Positions 56,131 through 64,000 of a DNA stretch of 64,000 bases are shown here, piece by piece. Both the position numbers and the translations under genes were made by a program. The notes below the pieces were generated by a model. It made no database searches. It saw only the letters and a list, made by a program, of their open reading frames with translations, and was not told where the DNA came from. How positions within the stretch are numbered: the first letter of the stretch is position 1; every line of letters starts with the position of its first letter. Source of the DNA: Mixta hanseatica. Lineage in GTDB: Bacteria > Pseudomonadota > Gammaproteobacteria > Enterobacterales > Enterobacteriaceae. The DNA lies in contig NZ_CP082904.1 in assembly GCF_023517775.1 (NCBI RefSeq), forward strand, positions 186,001-250,000. The letters run 5' to 3'.

Positions 56131-56595
56131 TCAGGCATTGGCGCAAAGCAGAACCGGAACGTTACCGTTCATAAAAATATAACCGCCGTTACCATCATAA
56201 TAGATATTATATTGTGCCGGCTGATTTTTGCTTGTATAAAACCCCTCCAGTAAATAAGCCAGAGAGTGATTGTCGGTATTATCAAAGGCCGCAGGAATAA
56301 TGGCTTTTGACGTTAGCAAGTAGTTACTTTTGGTGGTAGTGAAATCAAATAACACCTTCCTGCTTAGCACTTTGTGATGTCCTGAAGCATTGATAAATTC
56401 ACCATCCATCGTCACGAAACCCGAGACGTCATCAAAAAAGAAGTGCATCAGCATATTCGCACGCAGACCATTATTCTGCACATGATACTGTGCCAGACAG
56501 GAAAAATGGCGGTTGGTAGTATTCATGGTAAGGTAAATTGCAGCGGCGATGATGAGAGTTAATATTGCTGTTAAGATCTTAAATTTATTATTCAT
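56131..56595 (-). CDS. Periplasmic partner of ToxR-like regulator (PsaF/ToxS type)
   Basis: A 154-residue membrane-anchored periplasmic protein. A hydrophobic segment (about residues 5-25) follows a short basic start (MNNKFK). The remaining domain has CLAQYHVQNNGLRANMLMHF, GFVTMDGEFINASGHHKV and a final YYDGNGGYIFMNGNVPV. ATG at 56595 overlaps the regulator stop by four bases (ATGA). Small coupled genes after ToxR-like regulators (ToxS, PsaF, MyfF) stabilise or tune the regulator; the size, topology and position fit this role. Sequence identity to a named family member is not claimed. Confidence 0.75.
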   Translation of the reverse strand: MNNKFKILTAILTLIIAAAIYLTMNTTNRHFSCLAQYHVQNNGLRANMLMHFFFDDVSGFVTMDGEFINASGHHKVLSRKVLFDFTTTKSNYLLTSKAIIPAAFDNTDNHSLAYLLEGFYTSKNQPAQYNIYYDGNGGYIFMNGNVPVLLCANA

Positions 56596-57338
56596 ATCGC
56601 TTCGCCTAATAACCAAGAAGCACAAGACCTGCTGTTGTTAGCGATCGGTTCGAAACAGGAAAAAAATGTTATCTTTTTATTGAATTTGTCGTAAGTAATA
56701 TAAACGTAGGGCCGCGAGTTGCAGTCGATATACTGCTTTATTCTGCTATTTATCTTTTCTTTTAGGGGCAGGTTATTGCGATAGATATAGAGCTGGCAGG
56801 CCTCTTGTCCGTCTATTTTATCATAGCTTCCCGTCAGCTTTTTAAAATCGGCGTTAACCGGATGAATAAAGAAGGCGAGGGCAAAGCACAGCACGAAAAG
56901 GGAAGCCGGAAGCAAAGAGTTGAGCGGCCTGGCTTTGGCAGGGAAAACCGGAGGGGGAAATGGCTCAGGAAGCGCGACAGGCAGCGTATCTTCCGAGGTT
57001 ACCTGCCTGACAGTGATGCTGTGATCGAACCTGAACCCTTTACGCGGGACGGTAATGATCCAGCGGTCTGCGCCGGGCCTGACATTTTTTAGCGCTCTGC
57101 GGATCAGAGAAATATTTTGGTAAAGCGTATTAGGTGAAACGTTATGACTATTATCTCCCCAGGCATAATCATACAGATCGCTTTGCGATACCAATCCACC
57201 GGTTGTAATTAATAGCTCAAGACATTTAGCTGCCGGCTGGGTTAATGTTTTGTCCTCCTTTTCCTGAGGATGACAAAAAAGCCTCTGATTCCCTGGATAA
57301 AAATAAACAGACTCATCAATAAGAAAAACTGGACCCAT
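56592..57338 (-). CDS. ToxR/CadC-like membrane-bound transcriptional regulator
   Basis: A 248-residue transmembrane regulator. The N-terminal winged-helix domain (residues about 5-105) has the OmpR-type pattern TLTQPAAKCLELLITTGGLV, LYDYAWGDNSHNVSPNTLYQ, ISLIRRALKNV and ITVPRKGFRFDHSI. A Pro-rich linker and one span (about residues 140-158, LLPASLFVLCFALAFF) follow, then a 90-residue periplasmic part with four Cys (EACQLY, DCNSRPY, FSCFEP, SCASWL), able to form disulfides. ATG at 57338, seven bases after AGGA, is used in preference to a GTG six bases earlier. Coupled with the small partner gene in PsaEF-like fashion. In enterics such regulators control fimbriae or acid and virulence genes; its target here is unknown. 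Confidence 0.85.
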   Translation of the reverse strand: MGPVFLIDESVYFYPGNQRLFCHPQEKEDKTLTQPAAKCLELLITTGGLVSQSDLYDYAWGDNSHNVSPNTLYQNISLIRRALKNVRPGADRWIITVPRKGFRFDHSITVRQVTSEDTLPVALPEPFPPPVFPAKARPLNSLLPASLFVLCFALAFFIHPVNADFKKLTGSYDKIDGQEACQLYIYRNNLPLKEKINSRIKQYIDCNSRPYVYITYDKFNKKITFFSCFEPIANNSRSCASWLLGEAI

Positions 57339-58008
57339 AGCCACATCCTGTTCGCTAAGTCATTTACGTGCTCCTGATGATGGAGACATTATCACGCTTT
57401 TATAAGAATGTGCATGCTATTTTACTCAATATTGGTAGGAAATAAATCGCTTATAAAGCTGCGGAAATTTCGTTATTTCATGCGACGACATAAAATTTGC
57501 CTTTTATTTGCTGAAAAGAGAGCAAAAAACGCCTTAAATTTGTCGAGGGAGTGACTAACATCCTTTTGTGGATAGAAACAATATCACTAAGAATCAATCT
57601 CACAGACATACTTTTAAAAGTAATAATTAAAAAGGCACTTTATCCTTTGTTGATTTTTCCGCTAGCAGCAATTTTTTTAAAAGAGCTTACGTTGCCATAC
57701 GGAAAGGGCAGACAAGATTTGTTTTCATTTTTTTGTAACTAAATTAACAAGTTGGCTGTTTCTTAAATGCCAAACTTAACTTCTTAAACGAAAAATAAAT
57801 CTTATTTAAAACAGTTAGGGTTGTCTGAGTTAATAGTAAAGGTAATATCGGTTTCGTTATCGCCGTATCGAAAGGGTTCGTCGGTTAAAAGAAAAATTAA
57901 AAATATAATATATGGTGTAGGAAATGACGTAGCATTCGATTTGTTGAAGGTGGCGATCGTTCTGACTGCATATTTACGTAATTATTCAAAAAGGATTGTT
58001 GAAATATT
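57339..58008. other. AT-rich region between regulator genes
   Basis: A 670-base stretch that is much more AT-rich than the flanks (by eye about two-thirds A+T). Two short frames, at 57551-57742 and 57821-58057, start at GTG or TTG and have compositions expected by chance, so I do not call them genes. It likely contains the divergent promoters of the ToxR-like operon and the LuxR-type gene, and perhaps silencing by H-NS, to judge from composition. Confidence 0.6.
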
Positions 58009-58620
58009 ATGGAAATTATTGTGTGTTCTGATAATTTTTTCTTTGCCAGCGGCATAACCGCGCTGCTAAATCAGGCGGGCCACGACACCTGGGATTTTTT
58101 TTATCATCCTAAAAGGAAGCTTTCTATAACAGAAAATGAAGAAATTGTTATCATTATTGATACTAATGAGCGCAGGCCTTTACGCCACCTTTTTGCTTCA
58201 TTAGGTAAAAAGCCGCTCAGAGTGTTCTTTATTACCGATGATTTGTCAGAGCAGCAGGATATGCGTTCCCCTTGCCAGGGGGTGATACCGCGAAAAATCA
58301 GTGCCGCAGCTCTGTTAAGCGTGCTGGCGGAAACCTCGGCTGGGGTGAGGCCGCTAGAGTTTTTACTTACGATTCAACAGCGCAAAGTGCTGCAATACCT
58401 GATACGCGGCGTAACCCCTGGCGTCATTGCTCGCGTGATGAATATCTCTGTTAAAACCGTATCAGCGCATAAACGTAAGGTCATGATGAACTTTGGTCTG
58501 AAAAAAATGAATGCGCGATCGTTAAACTGCATGGCCGATTTTATTTATAAATCGCTGCTGGTTTCAGAACATCTTAACCGGCTAAAACATCCGCAGTTCA
58601 TCAGTCGTCCGGTCTATTAA
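58009..58620 (+). CDS. LuxR/FixJ-type HTH transcriptional regulator
   Basis: A 203-residue regulator. The C-terminal LuxR-type HTH is at about residues 120-185 and reads LLTIQQRKVLQYLIRGVTPG, VIARVMNISVKTVSAHKRKV and MMNFGLKKMNARSLN. The N-terminal 110 residues look like a degenerate receiver (IIVCSDNFFFASGITALLNQ, VIIIDTNERRPLRHL, VFFITDDLSEQQD) without a clear phosphoacceptor Asp context, as in RcsA- or BglJ-like proteins. The start has only AGGA 15 bases upstream. Its codon use is AT-richer than the surroundings. It ends in a strong terminator. Confidence 0.82.
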   Translation: MEIIVCSDNFFFASGITALLNQAGHDTWDFFYHPKRKLSITENEEIVIIIDTNERRPLRHLFASLGKKPLRVFFITDDLSEQQDMRSPCQGVIPRKISAAALLSVLAETSAGVRPLEFLLTIQQRKVLQYLIRGVTPGVIARVMNISVKTVSAHKRKVMMNFGLKKMNARSLNCMADFIYKSLLVSEHLNRLKHPQFISRPVY

Positions 58621-59021
58621 TTGGGCAGGTGGCCTTAGCGTTAAAATTAACAGCATGAACGCCTCTGGGGTAACAATATTGAAATTCCTTAGTGCTTTTC
58701 GTAACGGGTTAAGTTTAAAAAAGCTTTAACTTTTGTTTACAAAGCGATGCTACGCCCCTTTTTGTAGCATCGCTATTTTTATTACTCTTCCTTTTGGCTT
58801 CGCTGACATCCCGCTCCGACCCGCTTCATGTCTCCCTTCCTGTCCGAAAATGTCACGTTTTTGCCTGCTGTCACTTGCACAATCACCACAAGATACTAAA
58901 TTTTAACTAATAGATTCCCTGGTGTTGGCGCAGATGCGCTCCCCGCTTGATGCGGGTTTTTTTTATATTTCCTGCGTCAAGAGATGGTCATCTCATTCAT
59001 TTTCCAGCATGGAGAAAGCCA
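58621..59021. other. Intergenic region with LuxR-gene terminator
   Basis: About 400 bases. It contains the terminator at 58743-58779. The rest presumably carries the promoter of the alcohol dehydrogenase gene; a poly-T stretch at 58959-58965 has no obvious stem. No ORF is supported. Confidence 0.5.
58743..58779 (+). terminator. Terminator downstream of the LuxR-type gene
   Basis: AGCGATGCTAC and GTAGCATCGCT (11 base pairs, ten-base loop), followed by ATTTTTATT. It ends the LuxR transcript, 123 bases after the stop. Confidence 0.88.
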
Positions 59022-60215
59022 ATGAAAGCATTGACTTATCATGGCCCGCATCGTGTCAAAGTTGATAATGTTCCCGATCCCGGTCTGGAAGCGGCGGATG
59101 ATATTATTTTGCGCGTAACGGCGACGGCAATCTGCGGTTCCGATCTGCATCTCTATCGCGGCAAGATCCCGGGCACCTCCCATGGCGATATTTTTGGTCA
59201 TGAATTTATGGGCGAAGTGGTAGAGGCTGGCCCGGACGTCACGGCGGTCAAAAAGGGCGATCGGGTAGTGATTCCTTTTGTCATTGCCTGCGGCGACTGT
59301 TTTTTCTGTCGTTTGCAAGAGTTCGCCGCTTGTGAAACCACTAACCCTGGCCGTGGCGCGATCCTGAATAAAAAACAAATTACCTCTCCCGCCGCGCTGT
59401 TTGGCTTTAGCGCGCTGTACGGCGGCGTGCCGGGCGGGCAGGCGGAATATGTGCGCGTACCGAAAGCGAATACCGGGCCATTTAAAGTGCCGCCAGTGCT
59501 GGCTGATGATCAGGTGCTGTTTTTATCTGATATTTTACCGACAGCCTGGCAGGCCGTGAAAAACGCGCAGGTGACTAAGGGCAGCAGCCTGGCAATTTTT
59601 GGCGCTGGTCCGGTCGGCCTGTTAACTGCCGCCTGTGCGCGCATGTTAGGCGCGGAAAAGATCTTTATGGTCGATCACCATCCCTATCGTCTGGCGTTTG
59701 CCAGAGATCGCTATGATGTTATTCCCATTAACTTTGATGAAAATGACGATCCGGCTGCTTTCATTATCGAAAATACCACGAACCATCGTGGCGTCGATGC
59801 GGTGATTGATGCGGTGGGTTTTGAAGCGAAAGGCAGCCTGACCGAAACCGTAATGACCAACCTGAAGCTGGAAGGCAGCAGCGGTAAAGCGTTACGCCAG
59901 TGCATTGCCGCCGTAAGACGCGGCGGGATTGTTAGCGTGCCGGGCGTGTATGCGGGCTTTATTCACGGCTTCCTGTTCGGCGATGCGTTCGATAAAGGGC
60001 TGACGTTTAAAATGGGCCAGACGCATGTTCAGGCTTATCTGCCGGAGCTGCTGAACTTAATTGAGCAGGGTTTTATCAAGCCGGAAGAGATTATTACGCA
60101 CCATATGCCGCTGGAGCGTGCGGAAGAAGCCTACAAAATTTTTGAAAAACGTGAAGAGGAGTGCCGTAAGGTCATTCTGGTGCCGGGACTAACGGAAACG
60201 TTACGTCACGCCTAA
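59022..60215 (+). CDS. Zinc-dependent alcohol dehydrogenase, formaldehyde-dehydrogenase-like
   Basis: A 397-residue medium-chain dehydrogenase/reductase of the class close to glutathione-independent formaldehyde dehydrogenases. Catalytic zinc ligands lie in [12 protein letters not shown] and [15 protein letters not shown], structural Cys residues in [17 protein letters not shown], and the NAD site in [20 protein letters not shown]. The ATG at 59022 is preceded by GGAGA; the longer reading from 58947 lacks a binding site. It has the two-part loop ([11 protein letters not shown]) usual for this class. The gene is single, ending in a strong terminator. Confidence 0.9.
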   Translation: MKALTYHGPHRVKVDNVPDPGLEAADDIILRVTATAICGSDLHLYRGKIPGTSHGDIFGHEFMGEVVEAGPDVTAVKKGDRVVIPFVIACGDCFFCRLQEFAACETTNPGRGAILNKKQITSPAALFGFSALYGGVPGGQAEYVRVPKANTGPFKVPPVLADDQVLFLSDILPTAWQAVKNAQVTKGSSLAIFGAGPVGLLTAACARMLGAEKIFMVDHHPYRLAFARDRYDVIPINFDENDDPAAFIIENTTNHRGVDAVIDAVGFEAKGSLTETVMTNLKLEGSSGKALRQCIAAVRRGGIVSVPGVYAGFIHGFLFGDAFDKGLTFKMGQTHVQAYLPELLNLIEQGFIKPEEIITHHMPLERAEEAYKIFEKREEECRKVILVPGLTETLRHA

Positions 60216-60236
60216 GCGCCTTTTCAGGCCTAATTT

Positions 60237-60271
60237 CGGGTTTCAGCGATCATGCTGAAACCCGTTTTTTT
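60237..60271 (+). terminator. Terminator of the alcohol dehydrogenase gene
   Basis: CGGGTTTCAGC, GATCAT, GCTGAAACCCG followed by seven T. A strong intrinsic terminator immediately before the convergent amidase stop. Confidence 0.95.
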
Positions 60272-60275
60272 ATCT

Positions 60276-60773
60276 TCACTCGTTCGCTTTTTTCAGCAGC
60301 GTTATCAGCCGGGTCAGGGCGAAAAGCGCCGCCTGGTTAATAACCGACTCGCTGTCACCGCTAAAATGTCTCATCTCTGCCTTTATCGTCCCGTCCGGTA
60401 AGCCCCAGCCAAACCAGATAGTGCCGGCTGGCGTACCGTCCGGGCCATCATCCGGCCCGGCATAGCCGGTGACCGACAGGCTGACCGCTTCGCCGGATTG
60501 CGCTTTAGCACCCGCCGCCATTTCTCGGGCGGTTGGCTGACTCACGGCGGTAAATTTTTCCAGCGTTCGTACGTCAACGTTCAGCAGACGCATTTTGGCC
60601 TCATTGGTATAGGTGACGAAACCGCTGCTGAAATAATCCGCGCTGCTGCTGGCGGAGCACATTGACATGCTCACCAGCCCACCGGTACAGGATTCTGCCG
60701 TTGCCAGCTTAACCTTTGCTGTCGTAAGCATTTCCCCCAGTTCTGAAGCAGCCTGCCGCAATTGTTCATTCAT
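60276..60773 (-). CDS. Nicotinamide-nucleotide amidase, PncC/CinA C-terminal type
   Basis: A 165-residue amidase of the CinA C-terminal family, which deamidates nicotinamide mononucleotide in NAD recycling. Its signatures are LATAESCTGGLVSMSMCSAS at residues 23-42, then SSGFVTYTNEAKMRLLNV, SVTGYAGPDDGPDGTPAGTI and a helix toward the end. Length is that of the stand-alone PncC/YdeJ-type enzymes, without the N-terminal CinA domain. GGAGA lies about seven bases before the ATG. Confidence 0.9.
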   Translation of the reverse strand: MNEQLRQAASELGEMLTTAKVKLATAESCTGGLVSMSMCSASSSADYFSSGFVTYTNEAKMRLLNVDVRTLEKFTAVSQPTAREMAAGAKAQSGEAVSLSVTGYAGPDDGPDGTPAGTIWFGWGLPDGTIKAEMRHFSGDSESVINQAALFALTRLITLLKKANE

Positions 60774-61159
60774 TCTCGTTCTCCTTGTCTGGTGAATAAA
60801 CTAAGTGTAGAAGACGCGCTTTATTTTGATTGAAATAAATCCCGACGATAAATCAGAAAAATCGTGATGCGTTCGGGCAGTTATTCCCATTGCTGTTTAA
60901 TCAATGTATTAACACCATTCTTTTTCTATATTTTCTTAAGCAAGCAATAACTGAACGGCTAATAAATATGATTTCTTCCTGGTTAACAACCAAGTAACTC
61001 GTATTTACACTATCTTTTTAATAATGGTGATACTTTTTGCATGCGCCTTTTTACTTTTCCCCTCTGCTTTATAACGGAGTGATGATTATTTTCTCGGTTT
61101 TAGTAAATAATTTTCTCTCTGGTGCGCAGAAATAAGCGAGGCTTAAGAGGAACGAAACA
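60774..61159. other. Intergenic region upstream of the autotransporter
   Basis: 386 bases, strongly AT-rich from 60880 onward, that separate the divergent amidase and autotransporter genes. It should contain the promoter of the surface protein. I find no ORF or obvious operator palindrome. Confidence 0.55.
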
Positions 61160-64000
61160 GTGATTACACCCTTATTTAAAATAAAGCCGTTAGTTAAACT
61201 TATTCGGCCCAGGGCTGCCCTTAGCGGAACATTATCGATCTCATTACTCTCTTTTACCCCCGCCATAGGCGATGCGGCCTTGCTGGATGCGGTTAACGTT
61301 GAAAAGAACGGCGTTCTGATACTGCATGACGGCGACGAAATAGTGGTAACGGGCAGCAAAAATGGCCTTTGCGGTATTTGCAACAAACCGGGCGCGCCAG
61401 ATAGTACGCTTAATTTAGGCAATGGCGTCAGTATTAATGTTAATGGTCCAGTGGCTGGCGGCATTATGCTAAAGGGCGAACGGTCCACCCTGCAAGCTAA
61501 TCAATTACAGGTTAACGTTAATGGCCAGTATGGTATTCATGTAGAGGCGAAGGAAGCGCAGGTTAATTTAGGTAGCGGCAGCCGTATCGAATTAAATAAC
61601 AATACTCTGATGGCCAATGGCATTTATCTTGGCAATCAGGCTTCTTTGTCAGCAAACGCATTAACTATTAATACTCACGGCACAGGCAGTGGAGTATATA
61701 TTTCCGATGCTGGCACCCAAATGGATATCGGCGATAATTCGCTTGTTCAGACGCAGGGTGCGCAGGCAACCGGCATTTATATTTTCGGTCGGGATAATCG
61801 CGCTTCCGGTATGCCGGCCAGCCTGAAGGCGAACCGGCTTACCGTAACGACCGAAGGCGAATTAGCCTACGGTATGAATATTCAGGCTAATTCGGCGGTG
61901 AACTTAGGGCGCGGCAGCCGCATCGAAACCCGTGGCGCAGGGGCAATGGGGATCTGGAACCTCGGCAAGCTAACGGCGGATGAGCTACATATCAAAACCG
62001 CCGGCGGCAACCTCGCCAACGCGCTGGAAGTAAGGCAGCAGGGCGTGGCGACAATTGGCCCCGGCAGCTCGCTTTATAGCGAGAACAGCGGTGCGCTGGT
62101 TGTTCGCGGCGAAGCGGCTACCGCAAACTTTCACGGTAGCGAAACAGAGCGTAACCGCATTTTTTCCAGCGGCTCTTACGCCGTCTCGGCGCAGTATGAC
62201 GGGGCGAAGGTCAATCTCTCCTGGAGCGACATTGATATCCGCAGCAGGCAGGGGTTGGCGATAGGCATATGGGCAATGAGAGGGGGGGAAATACAGGGCG
62301 ATAACCTGTCGATTAGCGGTAACAGCGGGACGATAGGCATACATGCGATGGACGGAAGCAAGGTTGAACTAACCGGAAAAACGGTTATTCGAATGGCATC
62401 GCCGCTCGATATGGCGTTAAGTACGCAAGATAGCGCAGGCTATCGCGCCAGCCGCATCAGCCTGAGCGGGCTAGTTGATATTGTCGGCAGTGCGAATGCC
62501 GTCGCCGGTGACATCATACTGTCGATGGCTGCGGGCTCGCAGCTAACGGGCGTAGCGGTCAGCAATGGTGTTAACGGTGGCTCCGTGAATATCAATATGG
62601 ACCAAAGCCAGTGGAATATGCCAGGTAATTCGCAGATAGATAATTTAACTCTGCACAGCAGTACGGTTAACTTTACCGCTGAAGAGGTGGGAACGCGTCT
62701 GACGGTAGGTAATTTGGCAGGAAACGGCACCTTCGCGCTAAAGACCGATATCGTAGAACGCCGTAGCGATCGGCTGACGGTGACCGGCAGCAGCGCGGGC
62801 AGCCACTATTTGCAGATAGGCAATCGCGGCGATCTACAGACCACCGGACAAGAAGTGTTGACGGTGGTAGAAACGCAGGATGGTCAGGCACGCTTTGCAT
62901 TTTCGCCCACAACAGGAAAAGTAGAGCTGGGCGGTTATCTTTATGGCCTGCAGCAAGCGGGATCGAACTGGCAGCTGGCCGCCACCGGCGAGATAGACAC
63001 GCCAACGCCGGGGCCGGAAGAGGAGGAAGTTATACCGACGCCTACACCCAATCCCATACCAGATACGGAGCTGGAAGAAGAGGAACTGGAGATAACGCCG
63101 ACGCCCAATCCCGCGCCGCTACCTGAACCTGAAAAGAAGGAAGAGGAGCTGGAGATCGTGCCGCCCGCCCGGCAACCAGACGAGCCGGAAATCACCAGCA
63201 CGGCCGATGCCGGCGCTAACTTCCTGAATATCAATTACCTGATTAACTACGTGGAAACGCAAACGCTGATGCAGCGCTTTGGCGATCTGCGACAAAAAAA
63301 GAGCGGCGGCAACGGCTGGATCCGCGGCATCGGCGGACGTTTCGATGATTTCGGCAGCAACAAGCTCAACGGTTTTCGTCTGAGCTATTCCGGCATGCAG
63401 TTTGGCGTTGATAAACAGATTGCGCCAGAAACGCCGGTAACGCTGGGTCTTTTTATGGGCGTCACCAACGGTAAGGCTCATTACGCCTCCGGCCGTGGCG
63501 ATCAAAGCTCGAAACATACCGGTTTCTATCTTAGCGCGCTGGCCGATAACGGCCTGTGGCTGGATGGTCTGGTGAAATATGCGCGTATGAAAAACAGCTT
63601 TAACGTCAGAGATTCTCAGGGAACGGCAGTCGGCGGTCATAGCGCCGCTGATAGCTACAGCGCCTCGCTGGAGGGAGGGAAACGCATTAACCTGACGGCG
63701 GCAGCGCAGGGTTTCTACCTGGAACCGCAGCTGCAGCTAAGCTGGAGCCATCAGCAGAAGGATCGTCTGGTTGCTTCCAACGGTCTGCATATCGACCTTG
63801 AGGGCTATCATTCTTTACTGGGACGCGCCAGTGCGCTGCTCGGCTATCGCGTGCAGCAGAAAGGCCTGGATCTCAATCTTTATCTGAAAAGCGGCATCGT
63901 GCGCGAATTTAAGGGCGATACCCGCTATCGTCTTAACGGTTCGCCGGAGAGGCACAGTTTTAACGGCGACTGGTGGAATAATGGCCTTGGCGTCAGCGCG
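61160..64000 (+). CDS. Pertactin-like autotransporter, 5' part (cut by window edge)
   Basis: A type Va autotransporter of which 947 codons are visible, in frame to the last base. The GTG at 61160 follows AGAGGAA. The leader (KIKPLVKLIRPRAALSGTLS then SISLLSFTPAIG) is a signal peptide. The passenger, to about residue 610, is a pertactin-type beta-helix with repeated short motifs (LGSGSRIELNNN, LGRGSRIETRG, IGDNSLVQTQG), and a CGIC pair near residue 72, rare in autotransporters. A linker at about residues 611-676 repeats Pro-Thr and acidic blocks (PTPNPIPDTELEEEELE). The pertactin-type bridge NFLNINYLINYVETQTLMQRF follows, then the start of the barrel (GNGWIRGIGGRFDDFGSNKL, GMQFGVDKQ). The stop lies to the right of the window. 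Function is surface exposure, possibly adhesion. Confidence 0.9.
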   Translation, partial: MITPLFKIKPLVKLIRPRAALSGTLSISLLSFTPAIGDAALLDAVNVEKNGVLILHDGDEIVVTGSKNGLCGICNKPGAPDSTLNLGNGVSINVNGPVAGGIMLKGERSTLQANQLQVNVNGQYGIHVEAKEAQVNLGSGSRIELNNNTLMANGIYLGNQASLSANALTINTHGTGSGVYISDAGTQMDIGDNSLVQTQGAQATGIYIFGRDNRASGMPASLKANRLTVTTEGELAYGMNIQANSAVNLGRGSRIETRGAGAMGIWNLGKLTADELHIKTAGGNLANALEVRQQGVATIGPGSSLYSENSGALVVRGEAATANFHGSETERNRIFSSGSYAVSAQYDGAKVNLSWSDIDIRSRQGLAIGIWAMRGGEIQGDNLSISGNSGTIGIHAMDGSKVELTGKTVIRMASPLDMALSTQDSAGYRASRISLSGLVDIVGSANAVAGDIILSMAAGSQLTGVAVSNGVNGGSVNINMDQSQWNMPGNSQIDNLTLHSSTVNFTAEEVGTRLTVGNLAGNGTFALKTDIVERRSDRLTVTGSSAGSHYLQIGNRGDLQTTGQEVLTVVETQDGQARFAFSPTTGKVELGGYLYGLQQAGSNWQLAATGEIDTPTPGPEEEEVIPTPTPNPIPDTELEEEELEITPTPNPAPLPEPEKKEEELEIVPPARQPDEPEITSTADAGANFLNINYLINYVETQTLMQRFGDLRQKKSGGNGWIRGIGGRFDDFGSNKLNGFRLSYSGMQFGVDKQIAPETPVTLGLFMGVTNGKAHYASGRGDQSSKHTGFYLSALADNGLWLDGLVKYARMKNSFNVRDSQGTAVGGHSAADSYSASLEGGKRINLTAAAQGFYLEPQLQLSWSHQQKDRLVASNGLHIDLEGYHSLLGRASALLGYRVQQKGLDLNLYLKSGIVREFKGDTRYRLNGSPERHSFNGDWWNNGLGVSA

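Noticed and set aside
57551..58057. Two short ORFs in the AT-rich gap
   Set aside because: GTG and TTG starts, and low-complexity AT-driven composition rich in Leu, Ile and Lys, as expected by chance.
1..64000. CRISPR arrays, tRNA or rRNA genes, complete insertion sequences
   Set aside because: No regularly spaced direct repeats of CRISPR length, no cloverleaf-like segment with a T-arm signature, no rRNA-like stretch and no transposase ORF was found by eye.

Overview
The window is a chromosomal segment from a moderately high-GC member of Enterobacterales, most likely Erwiniaceae (the Pantoea, Erwinia, Mixta group). This rests on near-identical versions of enteric core genes (gor, prlC, rsmJ, rlmJ, uspA, uspB, pitA, yhiN, mqo, kdp, adhP) mixed with genes common in plant- or insect-associated enterics: a phosphoketolase, a three-subunit periplasmic gluconate dehydrogenase, a GH15 enzyme and a KGG-repeat stress protein. 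The genus call is inference. No rRNA, tRNA, CRISPR array or intact mobile element was seen.

Layout. 1-6.2 kb: 5' part of a phosphoketolase, an SLC13-type anion transporter, malate:quinone oxidoreductase and two tandem YgiW-type OB-fold stress proteins. 6.4-13.7 kb: a 25-codon microprotein gene behind a strong promoter, an alpha/beta hydrolase pair, yciF and yciG, a small protein gene preceded by a perfect SlyA-type palindrome, a secreted GDSL lipase and an acyltransferase-like gene broken by an amber codon. 13.7-20 kb: fluoride riboswitch plus crcB, a sugar isomerase-like protein, an esterase, an ABC exporter, a FemAB-like GNAT protein and an unknown membrane pair. 20-24.7 kb: a Fur-box-preceded siderophore-binding protein and TonB receptor, then a low-GC patch with a nucleotidyltransferase broken by an in-frame TGA. 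24.8-32.1 kb: kdpFABCD behind a recognisable KdpE operator. kdpC is frameshifted near its 3' end and kdpE does not follow kdpD. 32-38.6 kb: yqhA, a cation/proton antiporter, a Tat-exported esterase, adhP and a GH15 enzyme. 38.6-46.8 kb: the gluconate dehydrogenase operon, gor, rtcB beside a 3' remnant of rtcR, and RNase BN. 46.8-56 kb: the conserved block rlmJ, CPBP protease, prlC-rsmJ, uspA, uspB, pitA, yhiN. 56-64 kb: a ToxR-like regulator and its partner, an AT-rich gap, a LuxR-type regulator, a zinc alcohol dehydrogenase, a PncC-like amidase and the 5' part of a pertactin-like autotransporter that runs off the right edge.

How the genes work together. Several supply electrons to the quinone pool from outside or beside the central pathways (Mqo; periplasmic gluconate oxidation with a triheme cytochrome). 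A second group covers ion homeostasis (Kdp, Fluc, antiporter, PitA). A third handles stress and RNA repair (UspA, UspB, YgiW-like, YciF, YciG, Gor, RtcB). The two ends of the accessory regions carry surface or secreted factors and dedicated regulators.

The most notable signal is gene decay. Four genes are visibly broken: kdpC by a frameshift, the acyltransferase-like gene by an amber codon, the nucleotidyltransferase by an opal codon, and rtcR by deletion. In addition kdpE is missing from its usual place. I did not find a convincingly new defence or biosynthetic system. The best candidates for undescribed biology are the 25-codon microprotein transcript, the SlyA-box small protein and the unknown two-gene membrane and hydrolase units.
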